In this document: in pieces, positions 15,119 to 23,152 of the stretch
How the letters are laid out: each line of letters opens with the position of its first letter
Numbering within the stretch: position 1 is the stretch's first letter
Source of the DNA: a virus
Reading direction: 5' to 3' (one strand)
IMG/VR virus record: IMGVR_UViG_3300032242_000965
Span: 1 to 64,000 of that record
DNA: 64,000 nucleotides
Made by a program: the position numbers and the translations under genes
The notes under the pieces: generated by a model
Seen by the model: only the letters and a program-made list of their open reading frames with translations
Told to the model about the DNA's origin: nothing
The model's database searches: none

Positions 15119-16561
15119 TTTTTCTACGTCAAATGGGTAGTTTGCTTCCTTATAGAAAGCCTTACGTTGTGTTAGGTGTCGTTTCGCAAATTTACACGTG
15201 CTGGTGATATCCCAGATTTGTACAAAGTCTTTGTCTTCCGCTTTCCTAATACCTCGCCCAATAGATTGTATAACCCTGACAAAGCTCTTTCCGGGTTCCA
15301 CAAGAACCAAATTAAATATCCTAGGAATATTAATCCCCACAGCGGCCACACCATAAGTCGCCACAATAACTTTGTTAGTAGCAGTAGCCACTTCATCATA
15401 CTGTTCCTTTCTTTCTGTCATATCAGTACCACCCGAAACAAAAACACTATCGGGGATTCTACTTACTAATTCTTTACCTGCATTAACTCTATCAACAAGT
15501 ATAAGAGTATTACCTGTTTGACTTATATCTATAATCTTTTGTGCAATAGCATCTAATCTATACGTGTCTTCTAACAAGTGCTTTAGTTCACTCTGGTAGT
15601 TACTAAACTCTACATCATCTTTAAGTTGCAATATCTTAACATGACATTGTGCTAGTACACCCTTTTCTTGTAGTTCACTTGCTGATAATTTATTAGTAAG
15701 ATTACCTAATGAAATATATAATGCTTGGGCCTCATAAATTGCTTTAGGTATCGTTCCAGTCAATCCCCAACGAATTGGAATCTGACTCATCACACCTGTC
15801 AATAATTCTTTCAATACATCAGCCTTAGCCATGTGTACTTCATCAACCATTACACAAACAACACCTTCAATGAACTCACCGATTGACACTTCTGCTTCAC
15901 CTGACTTAGTATTCTTTAGCATGTTACCTAAACTTTGCCAGGTACAAATAGTATGTGTCTTACCATATTCTTTTCTATCACCAAAGTATACACCAACATC
16001 TAATCCTAGATTGATATAGTCGGCTTCTGTTTGTACAACTAAACTCTTGTTAGGGACAATAACAATACTACGACCATAATTTTGTACACTATAACTAAGT
16101 GCAGCTGTCATTAATGTTTTACCTGCACCTGTTGCTACTTCTTGTATTGATTGCGGGTTTGCTAGAAATTCGTTTACTACTGTTAACTGATAGTCACGAA
16201 ACGCTACAGGTTCTCCTGCTTTAGGATGCCCTTTAGGCCAAGTATGCATACTAAAAGTATCTTCTTCTATCTTATTAAAATTAAAGACTGTGCTATATGT
16301 ACGCAGGTCTTCTAATTCAATTTCATATCCTGCATTGTCTAATAAAGGTAATATCTCAGGCAATAGATTTACATAAGTTGAACCACCTAAACTAAAGTAA
16401 CTGATTTTGCCGTTCCAACGACCAAGTCGGACACTTGGCAGATATCTTGCACCCGGCTTCTCATACTCAAATTTCTTCATCAACGCTTTTCTATCAGGCA
16501 ATTCTAAGCCCTCAATTTTTACGTTGACTTCATCTCTAATTATTAACTTACATTGTTTCAT
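15104..16561 (-). CDS. uvsW: UvsW-type superfamily 2 helicase
   Basis: Protein of 485 aa, T4 UvsW length. Motif I is EVATGAGKTLMTAAL, motif II is VMVDEVHMAKA (DEVH box), motif III is WGLTGTIPK, and motif VI reads VIQSIGRGIRK. UvsW is an ATP-driven helicase/annealase that unwinds branched DNA and R-loops, switching T4-type replication from origin to recombination mode. Its start overlaps the upstream HARP-like gene by 14 nt. Confidence 0.95.
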   Translation of the reverse strand: MKQCKLIIRDEVNVKIEGLELPDRKALMKKFEYEKPGARYLPSVRLGRWNGKISYFSLGGSTYVNLLPEILPLLDNAGYEIELEDLRTYSTVFNFNKIEEDTFSMHTWPKGHPKAGEPVAFRDYQLTVVNEFLANPQSIQEVATGAGKTLMTAALSYSVQNYGRSIVIVPNKSLVVQTEADYINLGLDVGVYFGDRKEYGKTHTICTWQSLGNMLKNTKSGEAEVSIGEFIEGVVCVMVDEVHMAKADVLKELLTGVMSQIPIRWGLTGTIPKAIYEAQALYISLGNLTNKLSASELQEKGVLAQCHVKILQLKDDVEFSNYQSELKHLLEDTYRLDAIAQKIIDISQTGNTLILVDRVNAGKELVSRIPDSVFVSGGTDMTERKEQYDEVATATNKVIVATYGVAAVGINIPRIFNLVLVEPGKSFVRVIQSIGRGIRKAEDKDFVQIWDITSTCKFAKRHLTQRKAFYKEANYPFDVEKLTYR

Positions 16562-17597
16562 ACATTGATTTTACTTTTTGTGGGACTTCACTATTCACTA
16601 AATGTATAACCTTATCTGTATACATATTAGATATAAGTGCAGTACGCATGTTATTGGTTAGTAATACACTACATTTATATTTTTTAATTTCTGATGTATC
16701 TTGTTTTTGATTTTTATCAATCAACAATAGATTAATATTGTTTTCTTCTAAGAAACCCTGAAACTCTGTAGTTATATATCTCGAAAAATATGTTGAATTA
16801 TACACTACAACAGCCTCACATTCAATATGTTTTAGATATTCTACCAATTCTATAACATTGTCAGCCTCTAATGTCGGTTGAGTTTCTTTTGCAAAATCAA
16901 TTACTTCCTCATCAATATTCATACCATTGACAACGCTATCATCAATCGTAATACCATGTCTTACTAGTTTAGTAATTGCAAATGGATTAATATCATCTAG
17001 TAACTCGCTTACCGCATCATATACGTATTCATTAGCGGCTAATAAGTAATAGGTGTTGTTTAGGTAAACTAATGTTGGATTCCAATATTTATATTTTTCA
17101 AATTCAAATAGGTATTCAATAACGTCTTTTATGTCATTACTATAATTAACTATACTAAAATTATTCTCTGTATGTTCCATAACATACTTTAATGTCTCTG
17201 TACAATAGTCAGTAATCCAAATTCTAGTATCTCTATTCCATACTATAGGATATTTACTATCCTTTAATAATTGTATATAGTTCTTCTTATAAGGTGTTCT
17301 TATGCATAACTTATCTTCCTCAGTATATACCATTGCCTCGGTAAATTCAGGACTACTGATAATGAGAGGACGTGTCCATGGTAGATTGGTTAAGTCAAAG
17401 GCTACTAATTTATTCTTTGCGAGTTGTCTACTATATCGTAAAATAATCTTGTCTAATAACTCATTCTGGTTAGTAGTTAATGGTTTATTATTTTCGTATA
17501 TATTATTCAAAAACTTCTTGTCGTAGGTACCTAAACTAATATTATGAACTAGGTAATGGATAACTTGTTCTTTTGTAGTAGGGGCAATTTTCGACAT
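16548..17597 (-). CDS. Hypothetical protein with HARP-like segment, coupled to uvsW
   Basis: Protein of 349 aa. Residues 90-150 (IRTPYKKNYIQLLKDSKYPI, then WNRDTRIWITDY) resemble a HARP domain: basic-aromatic start, then a W-x(n)-W strand pair as in annealing helicases. The C-terminal 120 residues look like a helicase C-terminal RecA fold without a Walker A motif (IECEAVVVYNSTYFSRYI, then VLLTNN). Perhaps an accessory subunit of UvsW. It starts at a predicted leaderless promoter. Confidence 0.45.
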   Translation of the reverse strand: MSKIAPTTKEQVIHYLVHNISLGTYDKKFLNNIYENNKPLTTNQNELLDKIILRYSRQLAKNKLVAFDLTNLPWTRPLIISSPEFTEAMVYTEEDKLCIRTPYKKNYIQLLKDSKYPIVWNRDTRIWITDYCTETLKYVMEHTENNFSIVNYSNDIKDVIEYLFEFEKYKYWNPTLVYLNNTYYLLAANEYVYDAVSELLDDINPFAITKLVRHGITIDDSVVNGMNIDEEVIDFAKETQPTLEADNVIELVEYLKHIECEAVVVYNSTYFSRYITTEFQGFLEENNINLLLIDKNQKQDTSEIKKYKCSVLLTNNMRTALISNMYTDKVIHLVNSEVPQKVKSMYETM

Positions 17598-17603
17598 ATT
17601 AAT

Positions 17604-17632
17604 ATTATATACTTATCAAGTAACATAATCAA
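17604..17632 (-). promoter_or_regulatory. Early promoter, predicted leaderless
   Basis: TTGATT (17627-17632), 17 bases, TATAAT (17604-17609), six bases, ATG at 17597. It lies just after the terminator of the AAA+ gene. Confidence 0.75.
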
Positions 17633-17644
17633 GTATAGTGGAAA

Positions 17645-17669
17645 AAAGAGGGACATAAAGTCCCTCTTT
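17645..17669 (-). terminator. Rho-independent terminator
   Basis: Minus strand stem AAGAGGGAC / GTCCCTCTT with a 5-base loop, then TTTTTT. It ends the transcript of the AAA+ ATPase gene. Confidence 0.9.
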
Positions 17670-17690
17670 ACTACTTGATGAAAGGGGTAA

Positions 17691-18740
17691 TCAAGCAGAT
17701 TTCATACAAGTACTTGTAGTCAATGCTTTCCAATTGCTAGGGCTAATCTTTACCAAGTCAGCAATTTTCAAGCACATACGCATACTCAATTCACGCAAAC
17801 GACTTTGATTCTCAAACATAAAATCAATAATCATTTCACCTTCATTATTTTCAAAGTCATATTCTTTGAAAAGACCACCGTCAGCGTCACGGTGAACTTG
17901 CTTAATACGCAACATTTTGTCACGTTCGCTATCAATAGTCAAGTCCAAAAAGTGACAACGACTTTGCAATGCCTCTAAGTGGTCTTGCAATTTCTTAGAT
18001 TTAACATTTTCAAACTTTAAGTTTGTAATGAAAATTGCAGTACCATTAAAATCAAAACTATCAGGGATACCTTCACGGCGTAACAATGAACTGTCAGAGT
18101 TCCAGCAAATGCGTCTACGCTTGCCTGAGTCCAACGCAGCCTTAAGAATGTTCAATGACAAATCATCGGCAAATACGCTATCGCAATCGTCAAATACTAA
18201 TACATTCTTACGATCCGAAAACTTGTACAATTGTGCATACAAGCCAAGTGCAGTCATAGCACCTTTGATAACTTCATAACGAACACGCTTGCCTGCAAGT
18301 TTATCAAACAAACTAGCCTTTTCTAATTGTGTCTCGACACCATATGACTTACCGACACCTGGAGGGCCTGAAACAATCATAGCACGAATGTCACCGTTGA
18401 TTGCCGCTTTTGACATTTCCTCAAGAACTGCAAAACGGGTAGCAATACGATTCATTGCCTCATCGTCAGATTCTTTTGGTGCAATAGTTTTGACTTCTTT
18501 AGTCTTAAATTCAATTGCGTTATTCACTTCTGTATCTCCATTAACAAATTCAATGTTTTCAATTCCATCTACCTTAACTTTAACATTTTCAATATTAACA
18601 TTAGGGAAGTGGCCCTCGTTTTTAACTGTCACGTATCCACCTTTCTTGCCTGTTTGATAACCTTTAACAAGTGTAAAAGTTTTGTTCACAACTGGCATAT
18701 TACGATACTCACCAAATTTAACACAAATCACTGATGACAT
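17691..18740 (-). CDS. AAA+ family ATPase
   Basis: Protein of 349 aa from the ATG at 18740, preceded by SD AAAGGGG. Walker A VSGPPGVGKSYG is near residue 122 and Walker B VLVFDDCDSVF near 180; a sensor-1 IFITNL follows. The N-terminal 100 residues are a separate beta domain. Substrate unknown; phage AAA proteins of this type occur near recombination genes. It is flanked by a promoter and a terminator, so it is monocistronic and strongly expressed early. Confidence 0.8.
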   Translation of the reverse strand: MSSVICVKFGEYRNMPVVNKTFTLVKGYQTGKKGGYVTVKNEGHFPNVNIENVKVKVDGIENIEFVNGDTEVNNAIEFKTKEVKTIAPKESDDEAMNRIATRFAVLEEMSKAAINGDIRAMIVSGPPGVGKSYGVETQLEKASLFDKLAGKRVRYEVIKGAMTALGLYAQLYKFSDRKNVLVFDDCDSVFADDLSLNILKAALDSGKRRRICWNSDSSLLRREGIPDSFDFNGTAIFITNLKFENVKSKKLQDHLEALQSRCHFLDLTIDSERDKMLRIKQVHRDADGGLFKEYDFENNEGEMIIDFMFENQSRLRELSMRMCLKIADLVKISPSNWKALTTSTCMKSA

Positions 18741-18770
18741 AGAAACCCCTTTCAATCAATCAATACAAGT

Positions 18771-18799
18771 ATTATAACAGATATTTGATTTATTGTCAA
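18771..18799 (-). promoter_or_regulatory. Consensus early promoter with leader
   Basis: TTGACA (18794-18799), 17 bases, TATAAT (18771-18776). The leader to 18740 is about 24 nt and contains an SD. It begins TTGACAATAAA, a block shared with other early promoters. Confidence 0.92.
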
Positions 18800-18999
18800 A
18801 TATCAAATGCGTATTCACCCTGAATAGGACCACTGATTCCAACTGTTCCTAGACCGAATTCTTTGCTTAGTGTGTGATACACTTTGCGGGCTTCATTTTC
18901 GTCACAAGCGACAAACAAGCACCCTGATGTAAAACTAGCAATGTTGTTTTTCTGCAACACTTTGGAAACTAGTGATAAAATTTCGTTTTCAGTAAGCAT
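18796..18999 (-). CDS. Small hypothetical early protein
   Basis: Protein of 67 aa. I use the ATG at 18999, preceded by AAAGGAG and a 6-base spacer. An earlier ATG at 19047 falls between the -35 and -10 elements and cannot be used. Sequence (ENEILSLVSKVLQKNN, then CLFVACDENEARKVY) suggests a small alpha/beta fold. No family recognised; likely a host-takeover protein judged by its own strong early promoter. Confidence 0.7.
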   Translation of the reverse strand: MLTENEILSLVSKVLQKNNIASFTSGCLFVACDENEARKVYHTLSKEFGLGTVGISGPIQGEYAFDI

Positions 19000-19028
19000 T
19001 TGAACTCCTTTAATCAATCTATAGACAT

Positions 19029-19057
19029 AGTATATCACAATGCCCATTTATTGTCAA
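19029..19057 (-). promoter_or_regulatory. Consensus early promoter with leader
   Basis: TTGACA (19052-19057), 17 bases, TATACT (19029-19034); leader about 23 nt. It shares TTGACAATAAAT with the previous promoter. Confidence 0.9.
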
Positions 19058-19944
19058 ATTTTGGCTAGTGTCCAATTCTTAATACTTAAGTATTCAAAAT
19101 CATCCATAGATTTTACAAAGGCTGTACCTGAAATTTGTAATACTTTTTTACTACTAAACATATCGTCCCATATGTGTAATAATGGATTTTTAGGTTCTAA
19201 TTGAATTGATGAAATAGTATTACTTTTTTCAGTAAACCAATACTCCATAACTTTCATTCTTTTATTATGTTTTTTCACACTAGCAATAGGTGTTAATTCA
19301 AAACTAGACTGTTTACCGTTCATTCTCTCTAACTTAACACCCGTTAACCTATTTTCAATAGATGTTTTGATTTCATCAATTTTAACATCATACTCATAAA
19401 ATTCAGGTAACTTATAAATGAGCGGGAACAATTCTTCTGTAGCACGATTTTCATCACCGTGTACAAAAGTATTCAGGTCTTTTCTAAAATGTGTTAATGG
19501 TTGACCTTTTAATGTTAGCATCATTATCTTTTTACTATAATAATCACGAACTGTTTTTGCAGATTCCCTATCATCAAACGTTACGCTATCAAACAATTTT
19601 CTATCTGTCATTTTACTATATCTGTATTCAGCAGGACTATCATCACGTTGACGTTTCCACGCACAACTAATTGCCAATACATCTTCTTCAAATTCGTATA
19701 TTTCTTGTTTTTTATAGTGCGTGTTGGTATTCAATAAATCATCTAATGATTGAATGCCGATTTTACCAAAACCAGTATTTCCGTTACCACCTATTGCCAT
19801 ACTACCTAAACCAGCATGATTCTGCCAAGAACCTTGCGAGGTACTAGTGATTGAAATAGATGGAATAGGTTGAGTATTCATTTGTTTATTACCTGTTATT
19901 TGAACCATACCATGACCTTTATATCTGTACGTGCTGGTATTCAT
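19054..19944 (-). CDS. Hypothetical phage protein
   Basis: Protein of 296 aa. The start at 19944 overlaps the UvsY-like stop as ATGA. The first 60 residues are Gly/Ser/Asn-rich and probably disordered; the rest is alpha/beta (VHGDENRATEELFPLIYKL). No family recognised. By position, directly after UvsY, it may take part in recombination or repair. Confidence 0.6.
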   Translation of the reverse strand: MNTSTYRYKGHGMVQITGNKQMNTQPIPSISITSTSQGSWQNHAGLGSMAIGGNGNTGFGKIGIQSLDDLLNTNTHYKKQEIYEFEEDVLAISCAWKRQRDDSPAEYRYSKMTDRKLFDSVTFDDRESAKTVRDYYSKKIMMLTLKGQPLTHFRKDLNTFVHGDENRATEELFPLIYKLPEFYEYDVKIDEIKTSIENRLTGVKLERMNGKQSSFELTPIASVKKHNKRMKVMEYWFTEKSNTISSIQLEPKNPLLHIWDDMFSSKKVLQISGTAFVKSMDDFEYLSIKNWTLAKI

Positions 19945-20399
19945 AGTGTTACATCTTCCATACCGGCCGTCCTTAGACGAACTATATGGCCCATTTGCCA
20001 TTGCTTGGCTTCAAGACCCTTCATAATACCTAACCAACGATTACGCAGTAATGCAACTTCATTTATGATGGTCTCAAAGTCAACAACTTCTTGTTCACCG
20101 TCTACATACTTCTCAGCATCACGGCTAGTCAATACTCTATTATACGCCTCTAGGTATTTTTGAAAATGCTTTCGGCGAATTTTCCGTAATTGAATATTGA
20201 GATAGTTTAATACTGCCTCTATTTCTTGTAGTTGGTTAAAACGATGTTCGGTAACACCCGGGATACCAGCAATAAGTTTTTCAACATTACCTGATATCTT
20301 TACGTCACTTTTAGCAGACATTAACTCTGCCTCATATGCTGACATGAAATCGGGTATTACGCTTAAGTCGTTGCTTACACGTGTATACCAGTTTGACAT
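19941..20399 (-). CDS. UvsY-like recombination mediator
   Basis: Protein of 152 aa, T4 UvsY is 137 aa. The block HRFNQLQEIEAVLNYLNIQ, basic IRRKHFQKYLEAY, RDAEKYVDGE and LRNRWLGIMKGLEAK follow the pattern of UvsY in T4-type phages of marine bacteria, and the gene sits two genes from uvsX. UvsY loads the UvsX recombinase onto gp32-covered ssDNA. Assignment rests on motif memory plus synteny. Confidence 0.7.
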   Translation of the reverse strand: MSNWYTRVSNDLSVIPDFMSAYEAELMSAKSDVKISGNVEKLIAGIPGVTEHRFNQLQEIEAVLNYLNIQLRKIRRKHFQKYLEAYNRVLTSRDAEKYVDGEQEVVDFETIINEVALLRNRWLGIMKGLEAKQWQMGHIVRLRTAGMEDVTL

Positions 20400-20651
20400 T
20401 TAATCCCAATCTTCGTCTTGGTCTTCGTCTTGGTCTTCGTCTTCGTATTCTTCTTCTTGGAAGTGTTGTTCGGCATAGCCTTTTAATGCCTTAGTGATAT
20501 CTTTGTCTTTGAATGCATCCTTGATATCATCTACTTCATAGTTACTGTCCATTAGATAATTCACTAATGTGTCTGCCGCCTCACCACGTTCACTCATATC
20601 AATATAGTCACGTAGTGCATCCCAAACTTCTGTGATTACAGTTAAACTCAT
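20400..20651 (-). CDS. Small acidic protein between uvsX and uvsY
   Basis: Protein of 83 aa. The last 20 residues are almost all Glu/Asp with Gln (DEDQDEDQDEDWD). Helical N-terminus (VWDALRDYIDM). Such a tail could bind a DNA-binding protein or mimic DNA. It overlaps uvsX by 4 nt (ATGA). Confidence 0.6.
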   Translation of the reverse strand: MSLTVITEVWDALRDYIDMSERGEAADTLVNYLMDSNYEVDDIKDAFKDKDITKALKGYAEQHFQEEEYEDEDQDEDQDEDWD

Positions 20652-21712
20652 TCTGCAGGTTCTCCTTCAGAAGATGTACTTATCGTTGATTTTGATTTTG
20701 AAGTATATTCACTCATAACCTTATCTAAACAACCATCTTCATTACTTTCCCATGCTTTGCGGAATAGTTTAATGATTTCACCGTCATCAGTTGTATAACT
20801 TAAACGATTACCTTCTTTAGCGAGAATGCCTGCTTTCTCATACATATCAAGTAAGCCACTATACGGATTCATACCGGTTGCATATGGAATTTTAATTTGC
20901 ATTGATTCAAAAGGTTTTGCATAACGTGTTTTCATAATTTTGCAAGCGGCACGAATACCGTTTACTTCTGAAACTTTGTTACCTTCTTCATCTTCTTTTA
21001 GTTTCAACTTCTTCATAGCAACTACAATAGAACTTGCATATACGAAACCTTGTCCGCCTGAGATTTTATCATCTGGATCAAACATATCTTGGCTTGCGTA
21101 TGTGTGATTAGTAGCAACTAAGCCTACATTCAAACTACCAAACATGTTTACACAATTACGAACAAGTGCTGTTAGTGCTTTAGGCTTACGACCCATATCA
21201 CCTTTCAAATCACCTGCATCAAATTGATTAACGTCAGTTGGTGTTAACAACATACCTAAACTATCTAATACAAATAATACTTTAGGTCTTTCACCTTCTG
21301 CTAATGTTTTGTAATCGGCAACAAATTTACTGATTGTCTTGGCTACATCATCAATCATAGCCATGTTGAGTTTCAATAGTTTACTTTCGTCAGTATCTAC
21401 ACCCAATGCTTTTAGCCAGTCTTCGTCCAAGGCATTTTCCGTATCAACCAAGATAACAAAGATTCCTTGTTGTTGTGCATGTCGGACAAGATTGCCTGAA
21501 CATATATAACTTTTGCCTGAACCGCTTTCACCAGCAAATACAGTGACCTTGCCCAAAGGAACGCCTTTGTTAAAATCACCACTGATAAGATAATTGAGTG
21601 CATAATTTCCTGTACTAACCCAGTCTGTAGGATCGTTATATCCGATACTGAGTCCCTCTATTGATTTTGTTATTTCTTTTCTAAACTTACTTACGTCAAA
21701 TGGTTTAACCAA
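20648..21712 (-). CDS. uvsX: RecA-like recombinase UvsX
   Basis: Protein of 354 aa. Walker A GESGSGKSYICS near residue 65, Walker B VLFVLDSLGML near 150, a RecA L2-like area and NHTYASQDMF. UvsX polymerises on ssDNA for strand exchange and recombination-dependent replication. It uses a TTG start (21710-21712) with SD AGGGGA and its own early promoter inside the end of the preceding gene; no downstream ATG gives an intact N-terminus. Confidence 0.95.
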   Translation of the reverse strand: MVKPFDVSKFRKEITKSIEGLSIGYNDPTDWVSTGNYALNYLISGDFNKGVPLGKVTVFAGESGSGKSYICSGNLVRHAQQQGIFVILVDTENALDEDWLKALGVDTDESKLLKLNMAMIDDVAKTISKFVADYKTLAEGERPKVLFVLDSLGMLLTPTDVNQFDAGDLKGDMGRKPKALTALVRNCVNMFGSLNVGLVATNHTYASQDMFDPDDKISGGQGFVYASSIVVAMKKLKLKEDEEGNKVSEVNGIRAACKIMKTRYAKPFESMQIKIPYATGMNPYSGLLDMYEKAGILAKEGNRLSYTTDDGEIIKLFRKAWESNEDGCLDKVMSEYTSKSKSTISTSSEGEPAE

Positions 21713-21950
21713 TTTTATCCCCTAAATGTTTTACGCTAGTATATGTACTAAATGATTGTTTGTCAAGTAAGTCGGGACATTGTTCTGCCAACGTATCCAA
21801 TTCATAATCATTTGGATAGTGACGCAATGCACCTCTTGCTCGGTCTCTAACTATGCTTGGTACCCTTGGAGTCTTACCAGGATCACATAGTTCCTCTAAT
21901 AGTTTTTTACCTTGCTTGATAGCACGGTATCTTTCGTCTGGTAGTGTCAT
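21705..21950 (-). CDS. BPSL0761-like small protein
   Basis: Protein of 81 aa. The N-terminus MTLPDERYRAIKQGKKLLEE and the block RVPSIVRDRARGALRHYP look like the BPSL0761 family, small proteins of beta- and gammaproteobacteria of unknown function; I recall this from sequence pattern. It lies between gp32 and uvsX, and contains the uvsX promoter. A host-like domain in a phage replication block points to a betaproteobacterial host. Confidence 0.55.
   Translation of the reverse strand: MTLPDERYRAIKQGKKLLEELCDPGKTPRVPSIVRDRARGALRHYPNDYELDTLAEQCPDLLDKQSFSTYTSVKHLGDKIG
21738..21766 (-). promoter_or_regulatory. Early promoter of uvsX
   Basis: TTGACA (21761-21766), 17 bases, TATACT (21738-21743), leader about 19 nt. 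It lies within the coding region of the 81-aa gene. Confidence 0.85.
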
Positions 21951-21965
21951 AACATTACTCCTTAA

Positions 21966-21989
21966 TGAAGGGAACTTTTGTTCCCTTCA
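21966..21989 (-). terminator. Hairpin, weak terminator
   Basis: Minus strand stem TGAAGGGAAC / GTTCCCTTCA with loop AAAA. Only a poor T-run follows, so it may be a partial terminator or an RNA-stability element downstream of gp32. Confidence 0.6.
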
Positions 21990-21997
21990 ATTACCTA

Positions 21998-22990
21998 TTA
22001 GGCGCTTGCGTTTTGCTTACGGGCACGGATCATTGCTAGAATGTCCTGTGTCTTGTCACTAGACGCCGCTTGTGGTACTACTACCGGAGTTGATGTTGCT
22101 TCTGGCTCATCTTCATGGATAGGCTCTGCTACGGGTGCAGTTACGGGCTGAGATGCTTGTGTTACCTCAGATTGTTTAGCCGTTGTCGCTCCTGCAGGTG
22201 CTTCTAATCCATATGGACGATAATATTGTCCCCAACGCTCATTGTCGTATGGGCGACCATCTACACTTGCCTCAAACATTTCTTTGATAATGCGTAGTTC
22301 TGCCTCAGTTGGTTTCTTTGGCAAGAACTCAGTTAGATTGAATAAACCATGACTATCAATAGCTGCCTGTTCTAATTCAGTTAATGCAGTTTCTTTACGT
22401 GCCCAGTTACTGGTTGAGTAATCTGCATAACCACCTTTACTTGTTTTCTTAACGTTGAAGTCAAGACCACGTGTATAGTGTGTTGGAATTTCTTCCATCT
22501 CAGGATCCATGATACTTGCTTTAATAATAGCAAAGATTTGTGGGCTGATAACAAATCTACGAATTGGATTTGCTGGTTGCTTGTCATCTCCAATTGGATT
22601 TTGACGAACAAAACCTTGGAACAAATAACTACGCTTTTTCCAATACTTGTTAGCCATTTCTTTCAATGACTCATCTTTATACCAAGGACGAACCTCAGCA
22701 AGTACTGGACAGTTCTCACCATACATTTCCATGCATGGAACTTGTACTTGAACTTGTTTTACGTTTGGATCACCTTTAACACCATTGAATGGAAGTTTGA
22801 TGATTTGACGCTCTACCCAAAAGAAAGTATTTGTACTATTCGCATCTGGTAAAAAACGAATAGTAGCAGTAGTGCCTTCGTCCATGTTCCAGTGTGGGTA
22901 AATTGCGTTGTCAGATTGCTGACTGCCTGAGCCAGTTGACTTATTTTCTTGTGCTTGAATTCTAGCACGAATTTCTGCTAATGATGCCAT
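21998..22990 (-). CDS. Single-stranded DNA-binding protein, gp32-like
   Basis: Protein of 330 aa. The OB-fold core starts with AIYPHWNMDEGTTATIRFLPD, followed by WVERQIIKLPFNG and the Cys pair CMEMYGENC, near the T4 gp32 zinc site. The C-terminal 70 residues are acidic and Pro/Ala-rich, the usual protein-interaction tail; the extreme end is basic. It covers ssDNA at the fork and in recombination. Own promoters lie 80-110 bases upstream with a long leader. Confidence 0.9.
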   Translation of the reverse strand: MASLAEIRARIQAQENKSTGSGSQQSDNAIYPHWNMDEGTTATIRFLPDANSTNTFFWVERQIIKLPFNGVKGDPNVKQVQVQVPCMEMYGENCPVLAEVRPWYKDESLKEMANKYWKKRSYLFQGFVRQNPIGDDKQPANPIRRFVISPQIFAIIKASIMDPEMEEIPTHYTRGLDFNVKKTSKGGYADYSTSNWARKETALTELEQAAIDSHGLFNLTEFLPKKPTEAELRIIKEMFEASVDGRPYDNERWGQYYRPYGLEAPAGATTAKQSEVTQASQPVTAPVAEPIHEDEPEATSTPVVVPQAASSDKTQDILAMIRARKQNASA

Positions 22991-23041
22991 AATGTTTATA
23001 TCCTTTTTTCATTAAGTTGGTCTTTGTTTTAATATTCGCCA

Positions 23042-23055
23042 CACATAATTATGTG
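23042..23055. promoter_or_regulatory. Perfect 14-bp palindrome in the gp32 leader
   Basis: CACATAATTATGTG reads the same on both strands, just after the predicted early +1 (23064). It could be a repressor site or a hairpin for autoregulation, as T4 gp32 regulates its own mRNA. Confidence 0.4.
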
Positions 23056-23070
23056 ACTAACATGTGATAG

Positions 23071-23098
23071 AGTATAACATACTTTTCTCACCTGTCAA
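23071..23098 (-). promoter_or_regulatory. Early promoter of gp32
   Basis: TTGACA (23093-23098), 16 bases, TATACT (23071-23076). A CATAAATA late-type motif (23101-23108) lies next to the -35 element, so gp32 may also be read late. Confidence 0.75.
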
Positions 23099-23120
23099 TG
23101 TATTTATGCCATATATGGCA

Positions 23121-23142
23121 AACCTCACAAATAAGTGAGGTT
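23121..23142 (-). terminator. Hairpin terminator candidate
   Basis: Minus strand AACCTCAC / GTGAGGTT with a 6-base loop, little T-run. It follows the 516-aa gene at 23153. Confidence 0.6.
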
Positions 23143-23152
23143 TTATTTGCCC

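Noticed and set aside
15172-15399. 75-aa minus-strand frame inside uvsW
   Set aside because: Overlaps conserved helicase motifs in another frame; Trp/Leu-rich shadow.
20400-20460. Short tandem repeat GTCTTCGTCTTG as regulatory repeat
   Set aside because: It encodes the Asp/Glu/Gln tail of the 83-aa protein in frame; explained by coding.
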